Assembly (NCBI RefSeq): GCF_001921205.1 | Contig: NZ_MSIE01000097.1 | Location: forward strand, 1-32,085 | Source: Actinophytocola xanthii | GTDB lineage: Bacteria > Actinomycetota > Actinomycetes > Mycobacteriales > Pseudonocardiaceae | Length of the DNA: 32,085 nt | Reading direction: 5' to 3' | Part shown: piece after piece, positions 16,547-24,791 of the stretch | Numbering within the stretch: the first letter of the stretch is position 1 | How the letters are laid out: every line of letters begins with the position of its first letter | Position numbers and translations under genes: made by a program | The notes under the pieces: model-generated | Told to the model about the DNA's origin: nothing | Seen by the model: the letters and a program-made list of their open reading frames with translations, nothing else | Databases searched by the model: none

Positions 16547-17401
16547 GTGCGCACCGACACCCTCGGCGTGTTCCTCCGGACGCGACGCGACCGCGTCAGC
16601 CCGGAGGAGGCCGGCCTGCGCGTCTACGGCACCCCCCGGCGCGTGCCCGGCCTGCGGCGGGAGGAGCTCGCCCAGCTCGCCGGCGTCAGCGTGGGTTACT
16701 ACACCAGGCTGGAACAGGACCAGGCGGGAACCGCCTCGTCCCACGTCCTCGACGCGCTCGCCCGGGTGCTCGGCCTCGACGCGGCCGAGCGGACCCACCT
16801 GCGCAACCTCGCCCACCGGCCCACCGTGCCCCGCCTCGTCCGGCCCGCACCCGAGACCCCCGCCCCACGCGTGGTGGCCCTGCTCCGCGCACTGGGCGAG
16901 AGCGTGCCCGCGATCGTGCTGGGTCGACGTGGGGACGTGCTCGCGTGGAACCACACCGGCCACACCCTCGTCGCCGAGCACCTCGACCACCGCGCCCCGG
17001 ACGATCCCGAGACGAGGCCGTCGATCCCGACGATGTTCTTCCTCGACCCGCTGCACCGCGACCTCTACCGGAACTGGGCACAGCTCGCCCGGATCCACGT
17101 CGCCTACCTGCGCCTGACCGCGGGCCGGTACCCGGACGACGCCCGGCTGGCCGAGCTCCTGGGCGGGCTCACCATGCGCAGCGCCGAGTTCGCCACGATG
17201 TGGGCCACCGGCGACGTCGCCGACTGCACGACCGGCCCGATGGACCTCCAACACCCCACCATCGGGCGCCTGGACGTCGACTACCAGGTCTGGCTCCAGC
17301 CCGACAGCCCCGACCAGCGCCTGGAGGTCTACACGCCCCGCGACCGGCCGGCGCAGGACGCTCTCCGGCTGCTCCGTCGCTCGTCGGGTGTGGTCGGGTA
17401 G
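16547..17401 (+). CDS. XRE-family regulator with MmyB-like ligand-binding domain
   Basis: A 284-residue transcription factor. The N-terminal helix-turn-helix is at about residues 37-60 (GLRREELAQLAGVSVGYYTR), preceded by the characteristic RRVPGLRREE. The rest is the MmyB-like sensor domain, with typical GRRGDVLAWNHTGH and GGLTMRSAEFATMWA segments; this domain is reported to bind a small hydrophobic ligand. The GTG at 16547 is the start. The gene lies 10 bp upstream of the nitric oxide synthase gene in the same direction and diverges from an MFS exporter, so it probably controls one or both. Both relationships are inferred from position. Confidence 0.93.
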   Translation: MRTDTLGVFLRTRRDRVSPEEAGLRVYGTPRRVPGLRREELAQLAGVSVGYYTRLEQDQAGTASSHVLDALARVLGLDAAERTHLRNLAHRPTVPRLVRPAPETPAPRVVALLRALGESVPAIVLGRRGDVLAWNHTGHTLVAEHLDHRAPDDPETRPSIPTMFFLDPLHRDLYRNWAQLARIHVAYLRLTAGRYPDDARLAELLGGLTMRSAEFATMWATGDVADCTTGPMDLQHPTIGRLDVDYQVWLQPDSPDQRLEVYTPRDRPAQDALRLLRRSSGVVG

Positions 17402-17411
17402 GTTCGCGCGG

Positions 17412-18650
17412 GTGACAGTCCGGGTCTGGGAGCCGTCGACACCGCCGGGGGTGGGTGCGGCGAGCCCTGTGGTGGACGAGGCGGAGGCCGTCGAGTTCCT
17501 CGAGCTGTTCCACGCCGAGAACCCGGAGGCCGGGCCGGCGGCGCCGCGGATCCGGTGGGTGCGGGCGGAGATCGGGTTCACCGGGACCTACCAGCACACC
17601 AGCGCGGAGCTGGCCTTCGGCGCCCGGGTCGCCTGGCGCAACAGCGCGCGCTGCATCGGACGGCTGTACTGGCGCAGCATGCGCGTCCGCGACCTGCGGG
17701 CGGTGCGGGAACCCGCCGCGGTCGCGGCGGAGTGCGCCGAGCACCTGCGGATCGCGTTCAACGGGGGCAAGGTGCGGCCGCTGATCACCGTGTTCGCGCC
17801 GGACGCGCCCGGGCGGCCGGGGCCGCGGATCTGGAACGAGCAGCTGATCCGGTACGCCGGGCACCGCCAGGCGGACGGGTCGGTGCTCGGGGACCCCCGG
17901 TACGCGGGATTCACCGAGGCGGTGGGCCGGCTGGGGTGGCGGAGGCCGGAACGCCCGTCCGCGTTCGACGCGTTGCCGCTGGTGGTCTCGAGCGACGGGG
18001 AGACTCACCTGTCGACACTTCCCGAGGACGCGGTGGTCGAGGTTCCGCTCGTCCACCCGGAGCTGGAGTGGTTCGCGGAGCTGGGGCTGCGGTGGCACGC
18101 GGTCCCGGCCATCAGCAACATGCGGTTGTCGATCGGCGGCGTCAGCTACCCGGCGGCGCCGTTCAACGGGTGGTACATGGGCACCGAGATCGGGGCGCGG
18201 AACCTCACCGACCCCGACCGCTACGACCTGCTGCCCGAGGTCGGGCGTCGGCTCGGGCTGGACACGGGGCGGGAACAGACGCTCTGGAAGGACCGGGCGC
18301 TGGTCGAGATCAACCGGGCGGTGCTGCACTCGTTCGCCGCGGCCGGGGTGACGATCAGCGACCACCACACCGAATCGGCGCGGTTCCTCAAGCACCTGGA
18401 GAAGGAGGAGCGCGCCGGCCGCGTCTGCCCGGCGGACTGGAGCTGGATCGTCCCGCCAATGTCGGGCGGGCTCACGCCGGTGTTCCACCGGTACTACGAC
18501 ACCCCGCACCTGCGGCCGGAGTTCGTGGCCGACGAGGACGCGACCCGCGCCTCGCTGGAGGGCGTCGCGCCGACGCTACCGCCGACCGTCCCGACGCGAC
18601 TTACTCCTATGTGGACCTACCTGGGTGGCCGGCGGCCAGCCCGTTCCTGA
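17412..18650 (+). CDS. nos: Bacterial nitric oxide synthase (oxygenase domain only)
   Basis: About 412 residues, matching bacterial NOS, which lacks the reductase domain of animal enzymes. It converts L-arginine to citrulline and nitric oxide using heme, a pterin-type cofactor and borrowed electrons. The heme-ligand Cys81 is in WRNSARCIGR. The substrate-binding loop is PFNGWYMGTEIGARN with Glu259 for arginine. The pterin and dimer region SDHHTESARFLKH and ADWSWIVPP is intact. I start at the GTG at 17412; a GTG at 17388 would overlap the regulator gene. No texE-type nitration P450 lies next to it; the P450 at 12 kb belongs to another group. Roles known for bacterial NOS are oxidative-stress protection and nitration of natural products; this one is unassigned. 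Confidence 0.95.
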   Translation: MTVRVWEPSTPPGVGAASPVVDEAEAVEFLELFHAENPEAGPAAPRIRWVRAEIGFTGTYQHTSAELAFGARVAWRNSARCIGRLYWRSMRVRDLRAVREPAAVAAECAEHLRIAFNGGKVRPLITVFAPDAPGRPGPRIWNEQLIRYAGHRQADGSVLGDPRYAGFTEAVGRLGWRRPERPSAFDALPLVVSSDGETHLSTLPEDAVVEVPLVHPELEWFAELGLRWHAVPAISNMRLSIGGVSYPAAPFNGWYMGTEIGARNLTDPDRYDLLPEVGRRLGLDTGREQTLWKDRALVEINRAVLHSFAAAGVTISDHHTESARFLKHLEKEERAGRVCPADWSWIVPPMSGGLTPVFHRYYDTPHLRPEFVADEDATRASLEGVAPTLPPTVPTRLTPMWTYLGGRRPARS

Positions 18651-18666
18651 TGGCGGGCCGCCGGCC
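18627..18666. terminator. Long perfect inverted repeat between nos and the beta-propeller gene
   Basis: GGCCGGCGGCC at 18627-18637 is the exact reverse complement of GGCCGCCGGCC at 18656-18666, with an 18-nt loop holding the nos stop codon. The next convergent stop is at 18672. Position and symmetry fit a bidirectional terminator; there is no T-run. Confidence 0.65.
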
Positions 18667-18671
18667 GCAGG

Positions 18672-20666
18672 TTACAGCGCGATCCTCGCGAGCTGGTTCA
18701 GGTTGTCGAGGTCGCTGACGACCACGTCGGCGTGGCCGATCGTCCACAACTCGTCGTTGACCACCAGGGCGCGACGGGGTGGGGCGCCCGGGTTGTCACG
18801 CGGGTTGTGGCGCACGATGCCGACCTCGTCCACGGTGTTCTCGGTGACGCGCAGGACCAGTGCGCCGGCGTCGTAGTTTCCGGCGCCGGTGCGGCTGTCC
18901 ACCACCGACGACGTGATCGGGACCACGACGAGGTCGCGGTCGGGCCAGTGCAGGAACGCGTGCGGGTCGTGCTCCACCTCGGAGGACCCACCGGGAACCT
19001 GATGCTGGTCGAGGCGCTTCGCGCCGTCGGCCGTGGTGTCGAACAGGGACACCTGTAGGCCGGTGACCCTCCCCTCGGTGGTCGCCTCCTGGCCGACGCC
19101 CAACAGGCGTCCCTCGCCGACGGGGTGCAGGTAGGCGGAGTAGCCCGTGATCTTCAGCTCTCCGGTCACCTTCGGCGCTGCCGGGTCCGAGAGGTCCACT
19201 GTGTACAGCGGATCGGTCTGGCGGAAGGTGACCAGGTAGGCGACATCTCCCATATACCGCACGGAGTAGATCCGCTCGCCCTTACCGAGGCCGCCGACCT
19301 GGCCGACCTGCGCCAGCTCGTTGCCCCGGCGCGTCAGCACGCTCACCATGCTCTCGCTCTCGACCGTGTCCGTGGTCGTGGCCACCCGCAGATGGCCCTC
19401 GTGCTCCGAGAGCGAGTACTGGTTGAGCAGGACCCCGTCGACGCGACCCGACGCCACATGGACAGGCCTGCCCTCGCCGGAGATGTCGAACTGGTAGATC
19501 TCGGTGCGCACGTCGCCCTGCGGCCGCTCGGCCGGGGGAACGTCCCCCGTCTCGTGGGAGACGTGGTCGTCGGCGATGTACAGGCTGGCACCGGTGCCGT
19601 AGACGGTGTCCCCGTCGGCGGCGATGCTCACCGGGTCGCCGGTGGTCAGCTCCTTGCGGAGGTCGACGCTGAGCACGGTCAGCATGCCGGTTCCGTTGTA
19701 CCGCTGGGGATGGCTCACCGCCGTGCACTCGGTCAGCTGGCCCCCGCTCGTCCTCCCGCCACTGGTCAGCTCGTACTTGGGCAGCCAGTCCTCGATGGAG
19801 GAGTTCTGCACGATCTCCTTGTTGCGCTTCGTGGCCGCGTCGTGGGAGGTCGGCAGGTCCGGGTAGGCGAAGGGGAGCCGCGGGGTCGAGCGCACGACGA
19901 CCCGGGCGACCGGGCCGACCTGACGGGCGTCGAGCAGGAACCCGTCCAGTTGGAGCGTGCCGATCACCTTGCCCGCGCCGGTCAGGTCGACCAGCACGAG
20001 CTGGGACCCCCAGACCTCCTTCGCCGGCGGCGTACCTCCCGGCAACTTCTCCGCCGGCAGGGACATCACGTACCCGTTCGTGATCATCACCAGCGCGCGG
20101 TCGCCGTCCAGCAGCAACTGGTTGGCGGCACCGCCGCCGTAGACCGAGTCGCGGGTGCCCATCGGCAGCTCTACCCGGGCGGTCCGCTTGCGGGTTGCGA
20201 CGTCGACGACGTCCAGCGCTCCGTCCGCCAGCGTCACCACGCGGCGGCCGTCGGTCTTCACCAGGTCCGGCTCCTCCACACCGGACTCGTGCACGTTCGT
20301 GGTCGAGTGCCCGCCCTGTTTGCCGGCGCTCGATCCCGGTGCCTCCGCGGCGGACACGCCCCCGGTACTGTTCCGGTCGGGCACGGCCACCCGCGCGTCT
20401 CCCTCCGCGCCCGCCTCGTAGTCGACGCCGGGCCCGGCGAAGCCGTACGGGCCGACGTGGGGCATCGCCGCGTTCTTCAGCTCGCGCAGCGCCGCCTCGC
20501 ACGAGTCGTAGGCGACCAGGCTGATCTCTCCGGTCGTGGGGGGCGGCACCGGCTGCTCACCGTCGGCCAGGCCGACCACCGCCGCGCTGCCGGCCACCCC
20601 GACCCCGAGCCCCAACACCGCCGCGGCGGCGACAGCGGCCCGCGGCATCTTCCGTAAACCCGTCAT
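18672..20666 (-). CDS. Secreted or membrane-anchored beta-propeller domain protein
   Basis: About 664 residues of the bacterial beta-propeller family (PF09826 type). The N-terminal MTGLRKMPRAAVAAAAVLGL and the following Ala/Gly/Val-rich segment form an uncleaved anchor or signal peptide. A Ser/Gly-rich linker follows, then repeated blade strands. Family landmarks include NVHESGVEEPDLVKTDGRR and DPLYTVDLSDPAAPKVTGEL. The ATG at 20666 is chosen because the export signal begins there; longer readings run into the divergent kinase gene. The molecular role of this family is not established; some members carry extracellular binding functions. Confidence 0.87.
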   Translation of the reverse strand: MTGLRKMPRAAVAAAAVLGLGVGVAGSAAVVGLADGEQPVPPPTTGEISLVAYDSCEAALRELKNAAMPHVGPYGFAGPGVDYEAGAEGDARVAVPDRNSTGGVSAAEAPGSSAGKQGGHSTTNVHESGVEEPDLVKTDGRRVVTLADGALDVVDVATRKRTARVELPMGTRDSVYGGGAANQLLLDGDRALVMITNGYVMSLPAEKLPGGTPPAKEVWGSQLVLVDLTGAGKVIGTLQLDGFLLDARQVGPVARVVVRSTPRLPFAYPDLPTSHDAATKRNKEIVQNSSIEDWLPKYELTSGGRTSGGQLTECTAVSHPQRYNGTGMLTVLSVDLRKELTTGDPVSIAADGDTVYGTGASLYIADDHVSHETGDVPPAERPQGDVRTEIYQFDISGEGRPVHVASGRVDGVLLNQYSLSEHEGHLRVATTTDTVESESMVSVLTRRGNELAQVGQVGGLGKGERIYSVRYMGDVAYLVTFRQTDPLYTVDLSDPAAPKVTGELKITGYSAYLHPVGEGRLLGVGQEATTEGRVTGLQVSLFDTTADGAKRLDQHQVPGGSSEVEHDPHAFLHWPDRDLVVVPITSSVVDSRTGAGNYDAGALVLRVTENTVDEVGIVRHNPRDNPGAPPRRALVVNDELWTIGHADVVVSDLDNLNQLARIAL

Positions 20667-20753
20667 GCCCCAGGGACGGACGCCGCCGCCTGTCCCGTTG
20701 CGCCGAGCGGCGAGAAACTTGGAAAGTCGTCCGTCAGGGGGTTGACTGCCCAG

Positions 20754-21434
20754 ATGCGTGCACAGGTGATCGCGGACGTGGCCGACGCCGTCCGTTCTCT
20801 TCCGGAGAAGCGGTTCCAGCGCGTGGCGGTGGACGGCGTGGACGGCGCGGGCAAGACCTACTTCGCTGACGAGCTCGCCGACGAGCTCCGTGGGCGCGGC
20901 ACCCCGGTGGTGCGCGCGTCGGTCGACGGCTTCCACAACCCGCAGCGCACCCGGTACCGCCTCGGCCGCAGGTCGCCGGAAGGCTTCTACCGCGACTCCT
21001 ACGACTACGGCAGGTTCATGCGCCTGCTGCTCGACCCCTTCGGTCCGGAGGGCTCGGGTGCCTACGTGCCCGAGGTGTACGACGTGCGCCGGGAGCGCGA
21101 GGTGCGGCGTCCTCCGGCGCTGGCGGAGCCGGGCTCGGTGCTGGTCGTCGACGGGATCTTCACCCACCGGGACGAGCTCGTGCGGTTCTGGGACTTCTCG
21201 GTCTGGCTCGACGTCCCGTTCGAGGTGTCGATCCCCCGGGGCGGCCAGCGGGGGGACATGGACCCGGACCCCCGCGCGGAGTCCAACCGACGCTATGTGG
21301 AGGGTCAGCGCATCTACTTCGCCCAGTGCTCACCGCGCACCCGCGCGAGCATGGTCGTGGACAACTCGGACCTGGCGAACCCGGTCATCACGGTGCGCTC
21401 AGGGGCGGGTGAGGCAGACCTGCGGACGGAATAG
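20754..21434 (+). CDS. Uridine-kinase-like P-loop phosphotransferase
   Basis: About 226 residues. Walker A GVDGAGKT (residues 28-35) and the segments VRASVDGFHNPQRTRY and VLVVDGIFTHRDEL follow the uridine/phosphoribulokinase-like nucleoside kinase pattern, in which the Asp of VDG assists phosphoryl transfer. The usual lid region is represented by RGGQRGDMDPDPRAESNRRY. The family phosphorylates uridine/cytidine or pantothenate-like alcohols; the actual substrate is uncertain. The ATG at 20754 is preferred to a TTG at 20742. The gene diverges from the beta-propeller gene by about 87 bp, and its last 36 bp overlap the end of the GON-domain gene on the other strand. Confidence 0.82.
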   Translation: MRAQVIADVADAVRSLPEKRFQRVAVDGVDGAGKTYFADELADELRGRGTPVVRASVDGFHNPQRTRYRLGRRSPEGFYRDSYDYGRFMRLLLDPFGPEGSGAYVPEVYDVRREREVRRPPALAEPGSVLVVDGIFTHRDELVRFWDFSVWLDVPFEVSIPRGGQRGDMDPDPRAESNRRYVEGQRIYFAQCSPRTRASMVVDNSDLANPVITVRSGAGEADLRTE

Positions 21435-22124
21435 CCCGTCGGGCGCGCAGCCCAGCTCGAGGATGGGCAGCCTGCCGCGCGGGTTGACCGGGTCGGCCGC
21501 CCCCGGCGAGGGGGCGATCCAGCCGCAGTACCCGCCGCCGACGAGGTCCACCAGCTGGTCACGCGGGCCGGCGGCGACGCTGCCGAACGGGACGAACCCG
21601 TCGGTGCGGAAGGTGTCGGCGAGGACGAAGGCGGTGCCGCGCAGGTCGACGTTGCCGCGGCCGAAGGCGTTGTGGAGGTCGCAGGCCATCGCGGACGCGT
21701 AGGGCATCGCGGTGACCGTGCGGCCGGCGTGGGTGAGGCGGCCGGTCGAGGTGGCGAACGTGAGGTCGTTGATGTCGACCGTGAGCGTCGCGGGGTTGAC
21801 CCGCAGGCGGGTGAACGAGGTGCGCACGCTGATGCCGGCCGCGGGGCCGCCGGCGGTGTACTGGGAGAAGTTGGCCGAGCGGCCGGTGTTGGCGAGCGTG
21901 AGGTACTCGCGGGGGCGGCCGGCCATGTCGTGGCAGTACACGCCGAGCAGGAAGCGGCGGGTGAGCAGGACGTAGTTGCCGTCGGGGGCGAAGGGGAACA
22001 GCGCGTGGATGCGGGCACAGCTCGCCAGGACGCCGCGGGGGACCGCGGCGGCCGGAACGGGTGCCGCGGTGACGGCGACCAGGACGGTGCAGACCACCAC
22101 AAGCGCGCGGCGCAACCGAGTCAT
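21399..22124 (-). CDS. Secreted GON-domain protein
   Basis: A 241-residue exported protein. The signal peptide is [20 protein letters not shown] with probable cleavage near PAAA. The mature part matches the GON domain: [27 protein letters not shown], and [15 protein letters not shown]. This domain was first noted in animal ADAMTS proteases and also occurs, mostly alone, in actinobacterial secreted proteins. Several cysteines (for example [23 protein letters not shown]) suggest disulfides. No catalytic domain is attached, so its role is unknown. The ATG at 22124 is set by the signal peptide; readings further upstream have no recognisable protein character. Confidence 0.87.
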   Translation of the reverse strand: MTRLRRALVVVCTVLVAVTAAPVPAAAVPRGVLASCARIHALFPFAPDGNYVLLTRRFLLGVYCHDMAGRPREYLTLANTGRSANFSQYTAGGPAAGISVRTSFTRLRVNPATLTVDINDLTFATSTGRLTHAGRTVTAMPYASAMACDLHNAFGRGNVDLRGTAFVLADTFRTDGFVPFGSVAAGPRDQLVDLVGGGYCGWIAPSPGAADPVNPRGRLPILELGCAPDGLFRPQVCLTRP

Positions 22125-22159
22125 GGTGCGACGGTAGCAACGGAACAATGCCGCGGAAT

Positions 22160-22183
22160 TCACTCTTTTCGGCGTCACTCTTT
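22160..22183. repeat. Direct repeat in the GON/XRE intergenic region
   Basis: TCACTCTTT occurs at 22160-22168 and again at 22175-22183, 15 bp apart, in a locally AT-richer 166-bp gap between divergent genes. It could be a tandem regulator site; no protein is assigned. Confidence 0.35.
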
Positions 22184-22290
22184 GGGGCATTTTGTGCACG
22201 GCCGGCACAGGGCGGCTGTGTCTGGTCCGTTGAGGTGGAATTGGCGGTGTCGAGCGGAGGATGTGGACCTGGCGGGCATAAGTTGCGCAC

Positions 22291-23193
22291 ATGGGACGGA
22301 CCAATGCCACCGCGTGCCACCGGGAGCTGGGCGCGGAGCTGAAGAAGCGGCGCGAGGCCGCGGGACTGACGGGACAGCAGGTCGCTGAGCACACGGGCTG
22401 GCACCGGACGAAGGTGTCGCGCGTGGAGAGCGGCCACTACGCGATCAGCCCGGTCGAACTGATCCACTATCTGGCGGCCTGCGGGATTCATCGGCCGCGG
22501 GAGTTCGACGATCTGACGGACCTCTGTCGGCAGGCACAGCGCGACGAGGGCTACTGGATCGGCCGGCATGCCAAATGGATGGAGGAAACCGGAAGCTCAC
22601 TGATCTTCCACGAGTCCACCGCGGTCCAGTGCGTCACCTACGAGCCGGTGCTCGTGCCTGGCCTGTTGCAGACCGCCGGCTATGCGAGGGCGGCCCTCTC
22701 CCGGCGGTCGATACCGCCCGCCGAAGTGGAGACCCTGGTTCGGACGCGACTGGACCGCCAGCAGGTCCTGTACCGGAAACACCGCCGACCTTTCGCCTTC
22801 TTCGTGCACGAGCAGGCTCTGCGCTTCCTGGTGGGAAGCAGGTCGAACATGCACGACCAACTACTGCACCTGGTCCTCATCGCGGGCTTGCCGCACGTGA
22901 ACTTCCGGGTCATACCAACCACGGCAGGGGTGGGAGCCATCCTGGGCGGAGCCTTCCGGCTCTTCGAGTTCGACCAGCACCATCCGCTGGTCTTCCTCGA
23001 CGGGATCACCGCCGGCCTGTTCCTCGAAGACGAGGGGTACGTGCAGGAATACCGGTCGGCCACCGCCGACCTGGACGCGCTGGCTCTCGATGCGGGAGAA
23101 TCCCGGGCGTTCGCGGCCGAACTGGCCGACGCGTACGACCGAGGGAGCCGACGGAATGCCCCCATTTACCAGCTGGAGGAAGAGCACTTTTAG
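22291..23193 (+). CDS. XRE-family regulator with DUF5753 domain (WhiJ-like)
   Basis: A 300-residue DNA-binding protein. The N-terminal helix-turn-helix is at about residues 25-50 (LTGQQVAEHTGWHRTKVSRV). The remainder is the DUF5753 domain with its typical LVPGLLQTAGYARA, FAFFVHEQALRFLVG and VIPTTAGVGAILGG segments. Such proteins are abundant in Streptomyces and Pseudonocardiaceae, where several affect development or antibiotic production and act with a small DUF397 partner. The partner here is the next gene, overlapping by 38 bp, which supports joint function. A TAAGTT box ends 6 bp before the ATG, so translation may be leaderless. Confidence 0.94.
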   Translation: MGRTNATACHRELGAELKKRREAAGLTGQQVAEHTGWHRTKVSRVESGHYAISPVELIHYLAACGIHRPREFDDLTDLCRQAQRDEGYWIGRHAKWMEETGSSLIFHESTAVQCVTYEPVLVPGLLQTAGYARAALSRRSIPPAEVETLVRTRLDRQQVLYRKHRRPFAFFVHEQALRFLVGSRSNMHDQLLHLVLIAGLPHVNFRVIPTTAGVGAILGGAFRLFEFDQHHPLVFLDGITAGLFLEDEGYVQEYRSATADLDALALDAGESRAFAAELADAYDRGSRRNAPIYQLEEEHF

Positions 23194-23326
23194 CGACGAG
23201 TCGGACTGCGTCGAGATCGCGCTCACTCCCGAGTTGGCCGGGGTGCGCGACTCCAAGAACGCCGACGGCCCGATCCTCTCCCTCCCCGCGACCGCGTGGC
23301 AGGCACTGCTCACCGTCCTGCGTTGA
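23156..23326 (+). CDS. DUF397 small protein, partner of the DUF5753 regulator
   Basis: A 56-residue protein beginning MPPFTSWRKSTFSDESDCVE, with the diagnostic W.KS..S....CVE start and the VRDSKNADGPILSLPATAW core of DUF397. The ATG at 23156 lies inside the end of the regulator gene; a longer in-frame reading from 23090 lacks family similarity in its added part. DUF397 proteins are reported to pair with XRE/DUF5753 regulators, in some cases behaving like a toxin-antitoxin module. The last 17 bp overlap the end of the convergent kinase gene. Confidence 0.92.
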   Translation: MPPFTSWRKSTFSDESDCVEIALTPELAGVRDSKNADGPILSLPATAWQALLTVLR

Positions 23327-24791
23327 GCTGCTCCTCCGCCAGGAAGTGCGCGACGTCCTTCGTCGCCGGGTACAGCTCGCGGTACCTCCGGTAGTACTGC
23401 TCGTACCGCCCGTCGCCGGTCGGGATCACCGTCTCGGCGGGCGGGTTCCACGCCTCGAAGTCCACCTCGGTGCCGGTCGCGACCGCCGCCAGCATCGCGT
23501 CACCCAGGGCGGCCCCGACCGTCTCCGTCGGCACCTGCTGGGGCTGGCCCGCCACGTCCGAGACGATCCTGGTCCAGAGTCCGCCCCGCGTCCCCCCGCC
23601 GACCGCGACCAGGCGGCGCGCCTCTCCCCCGGCCTCCCGCATGACCTCCAGGTTGTGCCGCACCCCGTACGCGATCCCCTCCAGCGCCGCCCGGTACAGC
23701 TCCGCCCGCCCGTGCGCCAGCGTCAACCCGGCGATGACGCCGCGCGCCGACGGGTCGAAGATCGGCGTGCGCTCGCCGGCGAAGTACGGCAGCAGCAACA
23801 GGCCCCGGCTGCCCGGTGGCACCGCGGCCGCCTCCGCCACCAGCGACGCGAAGTCGCCCCCGACCAGCCGGCGCAGCCAGTCGGTCACCGCGCCGGAGGT
23901 CGCCATGCCGGCCGCCAGCGACCGCGTCCCGGGAAAGACACCGCTGGTGGTCCACAGGCCCGGGTGCGGCTTCGGCTGCTCCAGCACCTCGATCAGGAAC
24001 ATCGTCGTGCCGTACATGACCATCACGTCACCGGGCTCGCGCACGCCGACGCTGGTGGCCTCCGCCCACGCGTCGACCGTCCCGGCCGTCACCGGAAGGC
24101 CCTGTGGCAGGCCCGTCTCGGCGGCCGCCGCGGCGCTCACCGTGCCGACGACCTCGGTCGGCCAGGCCAGGTCGGGCAGCGCCAGGTCGGGTGCCACCAC
24201 GCCTGCCCAGTCCCGCGCCCAGCCCAGCTCGTTCTGGTCGTACATCGGGTCGCACTGGCTGGCCGAGTGGTGGTCCAGGACGTACCGGCCGGTCAGCCGG
24301 TGCACCAGGTACGAGCTGGCCATGAACAGCATCTCGGTGCGCTCGTACACCTCGGGCTCGTGGCGGGCGAGCCAGCGGAGCTTGGGGCCTACCGCCTGGC
24401 TCGAGAGCGGGGTTCCGCCGCGGCGCAGGATCTCCTCGGCACCCAGCTCCTCGGTCAGCTCCGCGATCTCCACCCCGGCCCGGGTGTCGACACCGTAGAG
24501 GATCGCCGGGCGCAGCGGGCGGCCCTCGGCGTCGGCCGGCAGCAGGCAGGGGCCGATCCCGCTGACCGCCAACCCCGCGAGGCGGCCCTCGGCGGCGCCG
24601 AGCAGCTCGCGGGTGATCGCCAGGAAGTCCGCCCACCACACCGCGTCCGCGTCGTGCTCGACCCAGCCGGGGTGCGGGGTGGCGGTGCCGTGCTCGCGGC
24701 TCGCCCTCGCCAGCACCTGTCCCCGGCCGTCGACGAGCACGCCCTTGGAACTGGAGGTCCCGATGTCGACCCCGAGGTGGAGGTCAGCCAC
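23310..24791 (-). CDS. FGGY-family carbohydrate kinase (xylulokinase/ribulokinase-like)
   Basis: A 493-residue sugar kinase that phosphorylates a ketose or polyol with ATP. The phosphate-1 loop is DIGTSSSKGVLV. The probable catalytic base is Asp in TAGTVDAWAEATSVG. The family segments YFAGERTPIFDPSARG and the adenosine-site VAVGGGTRGGLW are intact. The GTG at 24791 overlaps the isomerase stop by 8 bp, so the enzymes are translated together. The pairing with an L-arabinose/L-fucose-type isomerase points to a ketopentose or deoxyketose substrate such as L-ribulose, D-xylulose or L-fuculose; the exact sugar is not determinable. No epimerase, aldolase or transporter gene follows. Confidence 0.92.
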   Translation of the reverse strand: MADLHLGVDIGTSSSKGVLVDGRGQVLARASREHGTATPHPGWVEHDADAVWWADFLAITRELLGAAEGRLAGLAVSGIGPCLLPADAEGRPLRPAILYGVDTRAGVEIAELTEELGAEEILRRGGTPLSSQAVGPKLRWLARHEPEVYERTEMLFMASSYLVHRLTGRYVLDHHSASQCDPMYDQNELGWARDWAGVVAPDLALPDLAWPTEVVGTVSAAAAAETGLPQGLPVTAGTVDAWAEATSVGVREPGDVMVMYGTTMFLIEVLEQPKPHPGLWTTSGVFPGTRSLAAGMATSGAVTDWLRRLVGGDFASLVAEAAAVPPGSRGLLLLPYFAGERTPIFDPSARGVIAGLTLAHGRAELYRAALEGIAYGVRHNLEVMREAGGEARRLVAVGGGTRGGLWTRIVSDVAGQPQQVPTETVGAALGDAMLAAVATGTEVDFEAWNPPAETVIPTGDGRYEQYYRRYRELYPATKDVAHFLAEEQLNAGR

